64,000 bases of DNA from Heterodera schachtii (taxonomy: Eukaryota; Nematoda; Chromadorea; Rhabditida; Heteroderidae): NCBI GenBank assembly GCA_023374025.1, contig SIJG01000031.1, positions 1,305,035 through 1,369,034 on the forward strand. The letters are read 5' to 3'. Within the stretch, counting starts at the first letter, position 1, and each line of letters begins with the position of its first letter. The notes under the pieces are model-generated. The model ran no database searches, had not been told where the DNA came from, and saw only the letters and a program-made list of their open reading frames with translations. Both the position numbers and the translations under genes were made by a program. This document shows positions 1-11,746 of this stretch, piece after piece.

Positions 1-164
1 GAATTTTTGAGGGTTTAAAAGATATTTTTGGCAGTTTTTAGTCCATATTTTGGTCCATATTTGGCCATCTTTGAGCTTTTTAGTCCATAATTCGTGCTTT
101 TTTTTTTAGTCCTTATTTTATATCCATATTTTGCGTTTTTTAGTCCATATAATTTACAACCCTA
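1..164. mobile_element. Right end of a hAT-like element (truncated by the window)
   Basis: The stretch iterates words around 'gtccatattt' and ends in an ACCCTA terminus at 164. Its reverse complement starts TAGGGTTG, which fits the YAGRG start of the other elements here. The left half lies outside the window, so the TSD cannot be tested. Confidence 0.5.
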
Positions 165-792
165 GTAATAACTAATAACCATAAATAGGGATGGGAATTT
201 AAGTCACGAAAAATTGCAAAAATTAAAAAAAATCTTCAAAAATCTTCAAAAAATGTAAAAAGGATTTTTAGGCTCGAAATTTTTAAAAATAGCAAAAAAA
301 TGGGCTTAAAATGGTGATTCTTCCAACAATTATGAAAAATTTCATCTCCGATTTCACTGCCTTTTCACCGATCGAAATTTTTATTTTTTGGAATTTCTTT
401 GATGACGAAAAAAGTCATTAAAATCACAAAAATTATAAAAAAGTAATAAAAAAAATGTTGTTAGAAAATTAATTCTTTTTATTGCTCAAATGGATGGTCT
501 ATTTGCCGAGCGCTCCGTCAATAAAAAAATTTAAAATTTCACAAAAAAAATTACAAAACAAAAAAAAACACAGAAAAATTTTTTGTTTTTTTTGTCTGCC
601 CTTACAAATAAATGTTTAGCATTTGTGCTAAATTAGAGCATAAGCAACCGCTAAGCAACTGTAAATTATTGTGAATGTCATAATATCTCCCTTAAAATTT
701 TATTTTTGATATTTGAAAATTTTTCTAAATTGTATAAAATTTCATATCTAAAAATCTAGGCCTTAAATTCTTTGCAAATTTATCTTTTTCAG
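165..792. other. AT-rich sequence without a recognisable gene
   Basis: Long A/T runs with no sustained reading frame. The end (about 770-792) looks like a nematode 3' splice site leading into the exon at 793. Confidence 0.4.
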
Positions 793-882
793 GGTTCTGC
801 AATTCATTTTATTGACGTTGAGCGATTACGTGAAAATTTTCGTAGCGTTTTATACTTAGATGATTCTAATGAAGATGAGTAG
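793..882 (+). CDS. Candidate terminal exon, unknown protein
   Basis: A tttttcag acceptor is followed by 29 in-frame codons and TAG. The peptide begins GSAIHFIDVERL and ends in an acidic tail (LDDSNEDE). Base composition is less AT-biased than the surroundings. No upstream exon was found, so this may be the remnant of a gene extending left of the window. A transposase C-terminus is possible given the setting, but nothing proves it. Confidence 0.35.
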   Translation, partial: GSAIHFIDVERLRENFRSVLYLDDSNEDE

Positions 883-1227
883 GAAGGAGACCAGCAGCAG
901 AACGGCTTTATGTATTTGACTTGATCAGATGTCATTCATTCATCGCTTTGTTGATGCCATCCATTTTTGGCTTGTTGATAAAAAACATTTTTTTAATTTT
1001 CATTTTTCTATTATTTCCCGGTGGTGCTAGGTCGTTTCATAAATCCGCCAATTTTAGCGCATTTCCGAATGATGTCGTCGTCACAAAGGGAAGGAATAAT
1101 GGCAGAATTATTGCGTAAGAAACTTTTCTTTATTTTTTTCAAATGCGAGGCAAATCGAAAAAACAAACATTTTTATAGTCATGAAAAGGGAAATTGATGA
1201 ATGTTTTTGTATGCTTTTTGTTTATGT
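883..1227. other. No supported gene
   Basis: An open frame at 921-1118 (65 codons, hydrophobic start) has no splice or homology support. A segment near 1160-1190 recurs at 29623-29650, where it also flanks an element insertion. Confidence 0.4.
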
Positions 1228-1235
1228 GTCATGAA

Positions 1236-3007
1236 CAGTAGAGACCGGACGGGATCGGGATCCCGCGGGATTTCTTCGGGATCCCGCGGGATTAAATTCG
1301 GGATCCCGACTTCGGGATCCGTCCCGAACGATTTTTTAAATTCATCGGGATTGATCGGGATCGGGATTTCATCGGGATCCCGAATCGGGATCCCTCCCGA
1401 CCATTTTACCAATCCCGCGGGATCCCGCGGGATTGAAGTCATGATAATTTTTCGAAAAATCTCCATTTTTTAATTAATATCTTGAATTTTAAATTAAAAA
1501 ATATTGTCATTTGTTAACTTTTCTTAAAAAATCCGTAAAAATCCAAAAAATTTCCACAGGTCTCCAAAATTCCAAAAAAATTTTCAAAGTTTAACGTAAA
1601 GGTTGGCTATTTTGTGACTTTTATTTTTTTCAAAAAGAATTATCAAAAATTTTTTTTAATTCCTAGAATATAATTTTAAAACTTTTAGGTAATATTATGA
1701 CACAACAATTTCTAAGAATTTTGTGCAAAAAATTAGATTAGAAATTGTTGTCTATGTATTTTTCCTTCGGTTCATATCTGCAGCGCCGGACTCTAAAATT
1801 CTTATTTTCCTGAAAATTTTGCTCAAAATCGCTAAAAAATTTTGGTTTTTTTGGACAAAATCTGTTAACAAATCGCATCCAAAATTACAAAAATTTTTTC
1901 CGGCGGCGCCTATCGGCACCGCCGGCCTCCACATTGTTCCCTAAAGTTTTTGAAAAAATCTCAGCAAAAAAATCATAAAAATCTGATTTTTTGGCTCCGA
2001 CGTACTTAACGATTTGCTAATTTTCCTCAAATTGTTAAAACTGATCATAGGAGACGAAAACACTAAAATTTATATTAATTAAATTGTAAAAAACAATTTA
2101 AAGCTATGTTGTTAAATGTTCGCATTTTTGGTCCTAAAATCTGATTTTTTAGGCATGATATTCGAATTTTGAAAATTTTCTAAAAACCTGATATAATTCC
2201 CATTCCTATTTTTCTTCAATGGAATTGATCAATTATAAATATTAGATAAGCATTATAACAAAACTTGACACAAAACGTAAAAAAATTGAGTTTTTTTTCA
2301 AATCCCGATAATCCCGCGGGATCTTGAAAAAAAATCTTCGGGATTGATCGGGATCGGGATTCGGTCGGGATCCCGAGTCGGGATCCGTCCCGATCGTTTT
2401 TACGAAATGTTCGGGATTGATCGGGATCGGGATTCAATCGGGATCCCGACTCGGGATCCCTCCGACCCCAGTTGTCCGGTCTCTAATGAACAGGGATGCC
2501 AAAATATGCAAATGCATTTTTTTTCCTGGCTTCTCCATGCTCTAAATAGTAGGAAAAACACTTTCATTTTTATGTTTGCGTATAAAAATCGAGACTTTTA
2601 TTTGCATATTTTGGGTTTTTATGCATATTTCATGCATATTTCGCCATTTTTTGTACATATTTTCAGGTTTTTGCATATTTTGCCATTTTCCGACAAATTT
2701 TTCCGATTTGAATATCCCTTAAAAAATTTTGATTTATGCCTAAAATTAAATCCAAATCTGAATGGATGCGCGAGTGAGTCAACAGTGAGCTTCATTGCTG
2801 AAAATCTTGAGAAATTTTTTGATTTTCAATTGAAAAAACAACCGATAATTTATGAGAAAAAATTTTTAAATTAATTTGCACCCCTAATTTTCAATTTTTT
2901 TTGCCCATATTTGGTGTTTTTGCAATTTTTGTGCATATTTGGCAATTTTATTTACATATTTATGCGCATATTTTGGCCACTTTTCGTGCATATTTTTGGC
3001 ATCCCTG
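1236..3007. mobile_element. hAT-like element (atgcaaatatt-word family), split by a nested insertion
   Basis: The element starts CAG at 1236-1238, is interrupted by the insertion above, resumes GGATGCC at 2494 and ends GGCATCCCTG at 3007. Flanks are GTCATGAA at 1228-1235 and 3008-3015. About 517 bp remain without the insert. The interior iterates 'catattt' words. Open frames here (2344-2874) are repeat read-through. Confidence 0.75.
1239..2485. mobile_element. hAT-like non-autonomous element (cgggatc-word family)
   Basis: The ends are TAGAGACCGGAC and its complement GTCCGGTCTCTA. Perfect 8-bp flanking repeats ATGAACAG lie at 1231-1238 and 2486-2493. Both outer parts are arrays of cgggatc/gatcccg words (1240-1440 and 2285-2480). 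The AT-rich middle holds a GC-rich hairpin at 1900-1925. No coding capacity is seen. An 8-bp TSD with a YAGRG terminus is typical of hAT MITEs. It is inserted in the first bases of the element ending at 3007. Confidence 0.8.
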
Positions 3008-3015
3008 GTCATGAA

Positions 3016-3799
3016 CAGGAGTCTGTATCGTTTCGGCGACACCGTTTCGGCGCCAGGGTCGTTTCGGCGCCAAGCCAAAATTGAAAAACCATGAATCAGT
3101 GGGAAATTTTTAAGCGATTTAAATTTTCAAAAATTAAAAATTTTAACAAAAATATAGAATAACAATAAACTAACAAAAGAAAATTAAACAAAATTCGTTT
3201 GTTTACCGTATTTACTGGTTTATAACCCCACCCCTCTAAATTAGAAGCCCCCCCCCCAAAAAAATATATTTTTTTTTGCCAAAACGAGTTTAAATTTCCT
3301 GCCTATTTGACACTTCGTGGACCAATTATGTTGCAAAAAAGCTCTAAAAATAAAGAAAAATCTGGAGAATTTTGTGCTTTTTATTTGAATTATATAATCA
3401 GAATGCCGAAACGACCCGTTCCCATGAACAGGGAACGGATTTATCGGACCGGGTTAGTTTAGTACAGCCTTTAGTACGAGGGTCGGTTTAGTACTAGCGC
3501 TACACGGGTCCGGGTACCCGACCGGGTCCCAGACCCGGATACCCGGTTTTTCCACTACCCGTACCCGGACTCGGTTTTTTGAATTTTTAAGAAAAAATTA
3601 CCTAATTTGAAAAAAAATTTTTGGATTTTTTTCAGGACCCGGTTGGACCCGATACCCGGACCCGGTTTAAAATCTTGGACCCGGACCCGCCTTTTCAGGA
3701 CCCGGCAATACCCGGACCCGATTTTTGCCCAAATACCAAAAAGTCGAAAGTACAAATTCTTGAATTTCATTTTTTTATTCAAAAAATGCTTTAAATCAC
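3016..3799. repeat. Word-type repeats: tcgtttcggcg and ccgggtaccc
   Basis: 3016-3075 carries three copies of a cgtttcggcg word and its partner lies at about 3405. The same word bounds fold-back elements near 32590 and 37225-37605. 3440-3725 is an array of acccgg/ccgggt words. A C-run is at 3248-3257. Clean element ends could not be assigned. Confidence 0.5.
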
Positions 3800-4039
3800 T
3801 AGGGTTCGAAGTTGTATGATTTTGCATATTTTTTCTGCGCATATGCTATGAAGAAAGGGGCTCAAAAATAGCATTTCTACGTTAAAATTTTTTGATTTGG
3901 TGAAGGTTTTTAGTGCATATAAATCCATATTTTACACCCTTAAAAATCTTTTCGGGTTTTTAGGCATATTTGGCTGGTTTTTAGTGCATATTATATGCGC
4001 ATATTTGGCATTTTTTAGTGCATACAACTTCGAATGCTA
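3800..4039. mobile_element. hAT-like MITE, 240 bp
   Basis: Ends TAGGGTTCGAAG and CTTCGAATGCTA, inside perfect TSDs TAAATCAC at 3792-3799 and 4040-4047. The interior iterates gcatat words. No coding capacity. Confidence 0.75.
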
Positions 4040-4109
4040 TAAATCACATTCTAAAAACAATGAAATTCTCTGAAATTTTCCATACCATTATTATTTAATT
4101 TGGTTGTGT

Positions 4110-4399
4110 TTAAAAAGTTGTTCGAAAAATGATTTTTTTGAATTTTTCTGGCCATAAATTTTTTGGAAACTTAACGAAAAAGTTTGAAATTACGCAGGCT
4201 AATAGAGGATACTTTAAAGTAGCTTTTATGTACTGAAAACTGCCAAAAGGGTTAGTTTTTAGGTTTTAAAAACCCCAAAATTCGTGCTAAAAATGGGAAA
4301 ATTAGTGCCAAAAAAACGCCAAAATAGATAGGTTAAAATTAGCCGTTCCAAAAATTTACTAGCAAATAGTTGCTAATAACTCGAAAACTAGCTTTTCAG
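4110..4399. repeat. Fragment of the 'gcaggctaatagag' fold-back family
   Basis: Shares 'gcaggctaatagag' and flanking phrases with 32200-32500, 37262-37600, 46215-46520 and 63480-63620. The first arm is degenerate here. Confidence 0.45.
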
Positions 4400-4580
4400 T
4401 AGAGTGCGCCGGGACCGGGAATTTTGGGCTTAACCGGGACCGGGACCTTTTTGGGTTGAAAAACCGGGAATTTTTGGCTGGGAAAACCGGGAAAAAACCG
4501 GGACTAGTCCCGGTCCCGGTCAAAACCGGGACCTTGGTACTCAGTTGTCCGTGTCCAGGTCCCGGTCCCGGCGCACTCTA
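4400..4580. mobile_element. hAT-like MITE, 181 bp (cgggacc family)
   Basis: A perfect terminal inverted repeat starts TAGAGTGCGCCGGGACC. Perfect TSDs CTTTTCAG flank it at 4392-4399 and 4581-4588. Relatives: 32703-32852, 48571-48730, 58775-58823 and a fragment at 62345. Three of these share the inner phrase 'ggtactcag'. Confidence 0.85.
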
Positions 4581-4588
4581 CTTTTCAG

Positions 4589-5589
4589 GTTCGCTGATCA
4601 CGTCAAGTGACCATCCGACCATTTTCAATCCTGGATCCGAAATCGAACAAAAAGTCGAATAAAATTTTACGAGTTTCACATTTTTTGTTCAAAATCTATT
4701 TATATTTTCTCATTGACGCATTTTAAATTGCAAAAAAAATTTCGGGGTCAGAATTTTGCTAAAAGAAAAAAAAAGAATTAGATTCAAATTCTCTCCTTTC
4801 TTCTCCCTTTTTAGGTCAAAGTTTTGCCGTAATTTTATTGTGCCATCAATGCCAATAATTGAGATAAATGACCTTCATCAGTAGAATCACAATTATTTTC
4901 CATTAATTAAAGTTTATATGATTTAACTATATTACTTTTAGTGTCATTTTAAGTGATTGACATTCATTTTCAATGATAACAAAAAAAAACTTTGTTTGTT
5001 TTTTTTTTGTCTAAAAATCCAAAAAATTATTTCTTTTCCTAAATTTAGGCTTTCGAAAATTGACCAAAACACAGATAAAAATTAAATAAATGTGAAAACA
5101 AGCTTAAAAGGAATTCTTGAGTTTAAATAAACCAAAAAATCAACATCTTTTCATCGGGTTGCCTCGATTTTCACGTTTCAATTAGGGTAGAGCACGATCG
5201 TTTAGCCGAACCGAAACCGAAAACCGGCTTTCTGGGCCAAAAACTGAAACAGAAAACCGGGGGTACCGGTTTTAATACATTTCGCCAACCGAAAATTTTT
5301 ATTTTCACCAAAATTTGTTCATTACTAGGGATGGAATTTTATTTTTGTATATTTATCTAAAAATATACTTTGATTTATTTTTGTTGTCAAAGTTGCAATT
5401 TTTTATGGAAATCTTTTAACAAACAGAGCCAAAATTTCCAAAATAAAAGATTTTTTGTAATTATTCCAACAAAAATTTTCGAAATTATAAAGAATTGTTG
5501 CTACTCATTTAATTCCCTTTCGAAAAGTGTAAAATGACAAAAATTTTGACTTTAGCTTAAAACCACGAAATTTTTTCATTGAAATTATC
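4589..5589. other. AT-rich spacer with repeat fragments
   Basis: Holds a 'tcgaacaaaaagtcgaa' fragment (about 4637-4660), plain AT-rich DNA, and an array of ccgaaaacc words at 5190-5290. No gene is seen. It includes the region upstream of the BTB gene, where no clear promoter stands out. Confidence 0.4.
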
Positions 5590-6394
5590 ATGTCCAAAGC
5601 GGGGATTGCTGGGATAAAGCATATGCTGAGCACGGGAGAGTACGCGGATGTGCACTTTTTGGTGGGGGACGGAGACGCAAAAGAGGCGAGTAATTTGTTT
5701 ATTAATTTGATTGCTAATTTTTTAATTATTTAATGGCTTTATTAAAATGAGAAAACTAATAAATGGCCAAGAACTGTTGCCATATCTTTCTTCATTGTCG
5801 AGAAACGAGAAAATTGGGCATGACCAAACAGCCCCATTTTTGGCGGTGTAAAAGTAATGCATCAAAATGTTTAAGTGACCAAAACTCAATTATGTGTTGA
5901 GATAAAATTCTTAAAAAATTCCCCCTAATTTGTAAGCTAACTTTTGATGCTGATTAAAAAAAGTCTTACACTAATTTTGTTAGATCACTTCTTCATGGTG
6001 ATCTGAAAAGTCAAAAATGGCTTGAAATCGGGAAAACTTTCGAAAAATTTTTATGCATTATGAATAATAAAAATATATTTATTGGAAAATATTTAAAATT
6101 ATAATTATTTTAATTCTTAAGCTTCTCTTAGCCATAGAGTCATTTTGAAATATGCTTCCGAAATGTTTTTAATTATTTTCAATTAGTCTCTCTCTGCTAA
6201 TTACCCTAAATTAATTTTTCAACAGCAACTGCTAATTGCCCTGTGGTGGAGGTGCCCGACGTTGAAACAGCAGCGTTCAAAGTGATGTTGAGATTCATTT
6301 ACACCGACGAATTAAGCGGATTAAACGGAGACAATGCAATGGCAGTGCTTTACGCCGGTGGATTTATTTTGTTTCGAAATAAGATTTAATAACA

Positions 6395-6726
6395 GGGATG
6401 CCAGTTTTTGGTAAAAATTTTTAATTTTTCTTACGGCAACGCCTGTCGATACCACCGGCACCCAAAACCTTATTTTTCTTAAAAAATGGCTCAAAATAGC
6501 AAAAATTGGTATCATTTTTGGTGAAAATAAGTAGTTAATAAAGAGCACCAAATTTTCAAAAATTTTCCCGAAAAAGTACGCCACAAAAAAAAAACATTTT
6601 TATTAACTTTTTTTTTTTTGCATTAATAATGAATTTTTTCAAAATGCTCATTTTTAGCCCCAAAATGCTGATTTTTTGTTAGCAAAATGCTGTTTTTGTA
6701 AAATTTTCATCTGGCATCTTCTGCTG
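6395..6726. mobile_element. Degenerate hAT-like element in a BTB-gene intron
   Basis: The left end is CAGGGATGCC, as in the element at 1236-3007. The right end is decayed (GGCATCTTCTGCTG). Flanks tttaataa and tttatagt match only in part. It contains a degraded GC-rich hairpin at 6433-6459. Confidence 0.45.
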
Positions 6727-8595
6727 TTTATAGTAATGATTGAATTCTCGCTAATTAGCCAAAAGTACAATATCCCTGCGCTGGTCGACGCAGCTTTGCA
6801 AATTCCCATCTCCAAATTGCGCAATGTTTTCTTCGCGTTTGCCCAGGCCCGGCTTTTCGACTTGGAGGTGGAAAGGAAATTAAATAATTAAGCACAAATT
6901 ATTTTTAAATTTGTTTTATTTGAATGCTCTTTCATCGATACAGACTTTGGATCCCTTCAAAATTATAAAACATTCTCTCTTATAGACTTAATGCGAAATA
7001 TAAAACTGGCAAAAAGTTTATATCTTTTGCAGGGCGGGCAATTAAATTTTAGAACCAACTCAATAAAAGGCTTATTGAAATAAACTCATTAAATCAATTT
7101 AAAAATAAAGTAAAAACTATTAATAGACCGAAAAGTTAAAGCCGATTATTAATTTATTAAAAGCAAAAAATAATTTTGACATTTACCATTAAATTATTTA
7201 TTTTACATTTTCGGTGATGATCTCCTTTTTTAATTGTTTCAGCGCAACTTAATTGAGGATTTTTTAAATTTTGTTTTTGTCCTTAATGTGAGCGGATTTT
7301 TCCCTTTTTGGACTTTTTTTTTCTTTATTGACAATAAACAATACAATTAATCGTTGAATTATTTTTTAAAATTATTTTCGCATTAAATTATTTTTAAATT
7401 TGTTATTTGGATGATCGATCTTTCATCGATTAATTTACTTCTTTAATGATAAAATAACACACAATTAAATTAATTGTTTAATTATTTTTTTCTTATATTT
7501 TAGAACTATGTCAACGATTGTTTGCGTTATATTGATGAGAATGCGGATGATTTGCTCAAATCGGAGTCATTTTTGAAAATTGACCAAAAATTGTTGTGCG
7601 AAATTTTGGAACGCGACCAATTGAAAATGCGTGAAGAAATTTCAATTTGGGAAGCAGTAATTTTAGTTTTAATTTAAAAATTTACGTATTATTTTTCAAA
7701 TATTTTGCCAATTTAATTCGTTTTTGTTTTTCGGCACTCCGTTGGAGCGACAAAAAGTGTAATTAATTAAAGTTGATAGAATACTTTAATTAATTTAATT
7801 TTAGATTTTTATTTTTAATTGCTTATAGGTTACCTCGTCTAAAAAAATGCTATTTGTTCTTGGTCCGCCTCTTTTTGGACTATATGTTAGAGATTGGGTT
7901 TTCCGATTTTAATCAACTTCATAAAAAATATATATGAATAAATTTATTTTCACCTTAAAAATGTCAATAAAACCCGTATAAATCTCATCATAATTTGTAC
8001 GGATAAGGGTAAGGGTTACGGGCTTGACATCGATACGGATTTACGAACTAAAAATCCGAAAAACCCATAGCGGCCGCAAAAAAATACGGGTTACGGGCTC
8101 GTAAAAACCCTTATACGGGATCAGGCCCGTATCCGATCTCTACTATATTTTATAAAATTAACGAATTGAAACATTTTTTAAAATTAATTTTCTTAGTTTT
8201 TTTCAATAAAGTGTCTTTAATTTATTCATCAGTCTTTTCCATTTTAACCAGTTCCATCCGGCATTTTAACAACAAACGAAGTGGCCGGTGTGGCACAGTA
8301 CCATACCAACGCGAATTTTCATGGGATTTCCGACGGCTTACTGTATCCACTGCAATTTCCGAGTCACCGGCGAATTTGGACAATTGGAACCTTATTAATG
8401 GACATTAACAACGTGTCGGAATTTGTTGGAGAAAATGCGGCGCGTAGCCGATACAGTGAAACTGTGTCCATAAATGGGCTTCCGTGGAAAATATGGGCAC
8501 AATTCAACACTGACAATGTGAAGTATTTGACATTTCACCTTTTGTGCACCGCTCCAAAAGAAGGTGGCAAATAATTAATGTTAATTAATTGTAAT

Positions 8596-9020
8596 TGATA
8601 GCTGCCAACTGAAAATTTAAAAAAATCAGCAAGGTCGGCAAAAAATTATCATTTTGGGTCAAAAAAATTAGCATTTTGGAAAATTGTATTCAAAATGAAA
8701 AAAGCCATAAAAATATATTTTTTTTGTGCGCTTTTTCCATAAAAAAATGGTAAAATTTTTTGAAAATTTTGGTGCAATTTGTTAACAGATTTTAATCAAA
8801 AATGACCAAATTTTCTGGTTTAAAGCCAAGTTAAAAGAAAAAAAAATTTTTTTTTGGGTCGGCGGGGAAAACTTTGATAATTAGAAGTTTTTTGTAGCAT
8901 TTTTACATAAAAATGGCCATTTTTAAAGATTTTTTTCAAAAATCAGCTTATCGACAAAAAAATCACCATCATTACGCCCCTTGAAATCATCAAAATCAGC
9001 AGAATCTTGGCAGTCCTGGT
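8596..9020. mobile_element. Candidate element in a BTB-gene intron
   Basis: The ends carry ctgccaac and cttggcag as inverted repeats, and both flanks hold 'gtaattgata'. The segmental copy at 15096 begins inside this element and lacks about 150 bp of it, so the copy breakpoint lies in repeat DNA. Confidence 0.45.
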
Positions 9021-9657
9021 TGTAATTGATACAATAAAATTAAGACCCATTAAGATTCGAAATGGTGCTTCTCCGTTCGTTCGGCAACTTTTCGAATTGT
9101 GTCGCAAAAAAATGGGGCAGAGAATTCCACTGGCACATTTTATGAACATGTTTATTCTAATGAATCATCAAACAGCCCGGGATTCACCAATTTCATTTCG
9201 TTTGCGGTGAGAGGCAATTGAAAACAAACATCATCCATTAATTGCCATTAATTATGGGCAATTAAGGAAATGGTGGACCCGAGCAATTGTTTTTCGAGCG
9301 GAGAAGAGTACAAAGTGACAGTGGCCATCGATTTAAGCGTGAAAAACGAAAAAATAGACAAATCCATTCTTCTGCTGGACCCATGCAAATCCACGGGGAC
9401 AGTTTCGATGGAAATTGAAAAAATGTCGGAATTTGCGCGAGAAGTGTTGTTGAGTGGCCGTAAAAGCAAGGCAGTCACATACATAAAGGGATTGCCATGG
9501 AAAATATTGGCACAAATCAATCAGAGGACGGAAAGCACAAAAAAATGTTTGGGCATTTTCCTGTTTTGTGCCGCGCCCAAAGAAGGTTCAAATCGAATAT
9601 GAATTAACAATAATGAACAACCAATAATTAATTTTGTTAATATGTAGTACTACCGAT

Positions 9658-9751
9658 CAGGGATGGCACGGAATTCCGATTTCCGAAAAATTTTCAACCC
9701 TCGGAATTCCGATTTCCGAAAATTTTTTGGGGCCTCGGAATGCCATCCCTG
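9658..9751. mobile_element. 94-bp fold-back MITE (ggaattccg family)
   Basis: Ends CAGGGATGGCAC and TGCCATCCCTG, interior of ggaattccgatttccga words. The right TSD GTACCGAT is intact; the left has a small insertion (ctaccgat). The copy at 15957-16051 has the intact left TSD. It sits in the intron between exons 7 and 8. Confidence 0.7.
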
Positions 9752-10393
9752 GTACCGATGGTACCCTCCAGTTTTCAAAAAATAAATTTTGAATTTTTTT
9801 GAAAAAGATCGTATTAGGAAACCGAATCTGACATTAATTTCGACCTATGTCGAACCCCGAAACCGATTCGAGCGAAAAGTCGAAAACTCAAATTGTCGAA
9901 TTTCTTATTTTGGTTCTAAAATGGTTTACATATAGGGAAACAAATGAATTAATTTGACAATTCATTAATTAAAAAATCATCTAAACCATTTTTAGACCAA
10001 ATAAAAAATTGAAAATTTAAATTTTCGACATTTTTGCTCGAATCCGGATTAGGATATACCACCTGTAATATTATCTTAATTTGCATTGGACAGAAAATTG
10101 GAGCTGCAAATGTTCGGCAACAATTCGAATTGTTTCACAAAAATGCGATTGGATGGATTTATGGAAAGAATGTAATACGCATGTTATGAACAATGAAAAT
10201 TCTGGCTGGGGACTCAAACAATTCATTTCATTGGCCGTGAGTGAACCAATTAAACTTGCCCTTTTAATTGACCCAATTATGGACAATTAAGCATCTGATG
10301 GACCCGAGCAATGGTTTTTACAATCAAAAGGAGGACCGAGTGACATTGGCCATTGATTTCAGCGTGAAAGAAGCAAAAACGGAGAATAAATCC

Positions 10394-11088
10394 TATTGGA
10401 ATTCGAAAAGCATTGGTTTTAATGGGATTTCATTTATTTAAAATAGGAAAAGCATCGATTAGGTTTTAATAGCATTTTCATTTATATAAAATAGCAAAAG
10501 CATTGATTAGATTTTAATATGATCATATGTCAATGAGTAGGATTTCTTTACAATTTCAGTATTACTCTAAAGGGCCAAATTTGGTCATTATTGGAAAAAA
10601 TCCGTTAACAAAAGGCATGAAGAATTACAAAAATTTCTTAACAAAATCCTTGCTTCTTATATATTGGAATTCGAAAAGCATTGGTTTTAATGGGATTTCA
10701 TTTATTTAAAATAGGAAAAGCATCGATTAGGTTTTAATAGCATTTTCATTTATATAAAATAGCAAAAGCATTGATTAGATTTTAATATGATCATATGTCA
10801 ATGAGTAGGATTTCTTTACAATTTCAGTATTACTCTAAAGGGCCAAATTTGGTCATTATTGGAAAAAATCCGTTAACAAAAGGCATGAAGAATTACAAAA
10901 ATTTCTTAACAAAATCCTTGCTTCTTATATATTGGAATTCGAAAAGCATTGGTTTTAATGGGATTTCATTTATTTAAAATAGGAAAAGCATCGATTAGGT
11001 TTTAATAGCATTTTCATTTATATAAAATAGCAAAAGCATTGATTAGATTTTAATATGATCATACGTCAATGAGTAGGATTTCTTTACA
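10394..11088. repeat. 268-bp tandem repeat, about 2.6 copies
   Basis: Units start at 10394, 10662 and 10930. Copies 1 and 2 are essentially identical and the third stops near 11088. The array begins inside the last BTB exon, directly after the codons for NKS, and gives the frame a new tail (about 15 codons) ending TAA at 10440. The paralogous copy keeps a stop there (16701-16703). Open frames repeated at this period are not genes. Confidence 0.9.
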
Positions 11089-11746
11089 TCATTAAGTAGA
11101 ACATTCTGAATAAAAGGCTATCACTGTTGTTCAATGAATTCACTCGTCATTATTTCTCATTTTTGCATAATCACTATTTTTTGGTCGGTTTACCTTAATT
11201 TATAAATGCAATAGATAATTTGGAGTTGAATGAGGGTTTTTGCAGGGACGGTCCCAGGATTTCGGCTTGGGGGGAGGACCTCCCCTCGGGCGACGACCTT
11301 TTTTTTCTTTTTACACCATGCGGCGGTTTTCCCAAAAAAACTTTTGGGGAACGGGGGGTCCGGCTGTGCAGATAGGCGCCGCCGGACATTTTTAATGCGA
11401 TTTGTTAGCAAATTATGTCCAAAAAATAACCAATTTTGCGATTTTTAGCAGATTAATGATGGGTTTTAAAATTTAAAATTATTGTATTTTGGAACTTTCT
11501 GCTTAACTCACTTATTCATATGTGTGGTCTAGTGGGTTGTCCTCTTGGCTATGTTCTTCATTTTTGCGTTGGATCAGTTCCCCTTCAAGCATTCTTTTTT
11601 CTTCTAATTTTCAAAATTATTCCTTTTTCGGTGGGAATTCAATCACAATTTTAACAATTAAAATCATAAAATCTTTTGCTCTTCTTTGGTTTAGCCCCAC
11701 TATTTGTTTTGTTATTAATATAGAAATCATCTATATTATCAACAAA
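11089..11746. other. Intergenic, with one GC-rich hairpin repeat
   Basis: 11235-11390 is a GC-rich repeat block with the hairpin at 11360-11385 (one stem mismatch). The rest is AT-rich and includes the upstream region of the gene starting at 11747. Confidence 0.45.

Larger units (their letters stand above)
5590..10440 (+). pseudogene. BTB-BACK gene with duplicated C-terminal module, decayed
   Basis: Exons by eye: 5590-5689, 6226-6357, 6759-6867, 7504-7656, 8252-8563, 9055-9206, 9267-9585, 10094-10236, 10292-10440. The start reads MSKAGIAGIKHML then GEYADVHFLVGDGD, a BTB N-terminus. Exon 2 gives PVVEVPDVE and FIYTDEL; exons 3-4 give the BACK region (RLFDLE, CLRYIDENADDLL, LCEILERDQL). Exons 5-9 encode two copies of a module: PWKI, then a CTAPKE/CAAPKE motif, then SATFRIVSQ, then a MDPSN and VAIDLSVK strand pair. 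Damage: about 35 residues of the BTB core are missing between exons 1 and 2; exon 3 lacks one A, giving a frameshift; the link between exons 4 and 5 is missing and out of phase; the normal stop is replaced by repeat sequence at 10394. Such proteins usually act as Cullin-3 adaptors (family knowledge). A relict gene is most likely. Confidence 0.75.

Noticed and set aside
921..1118. Small secreted protein of 65 residues
   Set aside because: It has a hydrophobic start but no convincing signal cleavage, no splice context and sits beside repeats; composition alone can explain it.
1201..2437. Open frames with repeated RDP/GSRG peptides
   Set aside because: They are translations of the cgggatc word arrays of a hAT-like element, open on both strands because the words are palindromic.
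1179..3431. Repeated insertion at one ATGAACAG hotspot
   Set aside because: The recurring 8-mer is explained by nested insertion, because elements starting CAG follow a flank ending ATGAA.
10527..10977. Two identical 60-codon frames
   Set aside because: They are the same position in two units of the 268-bp tandem repeat.
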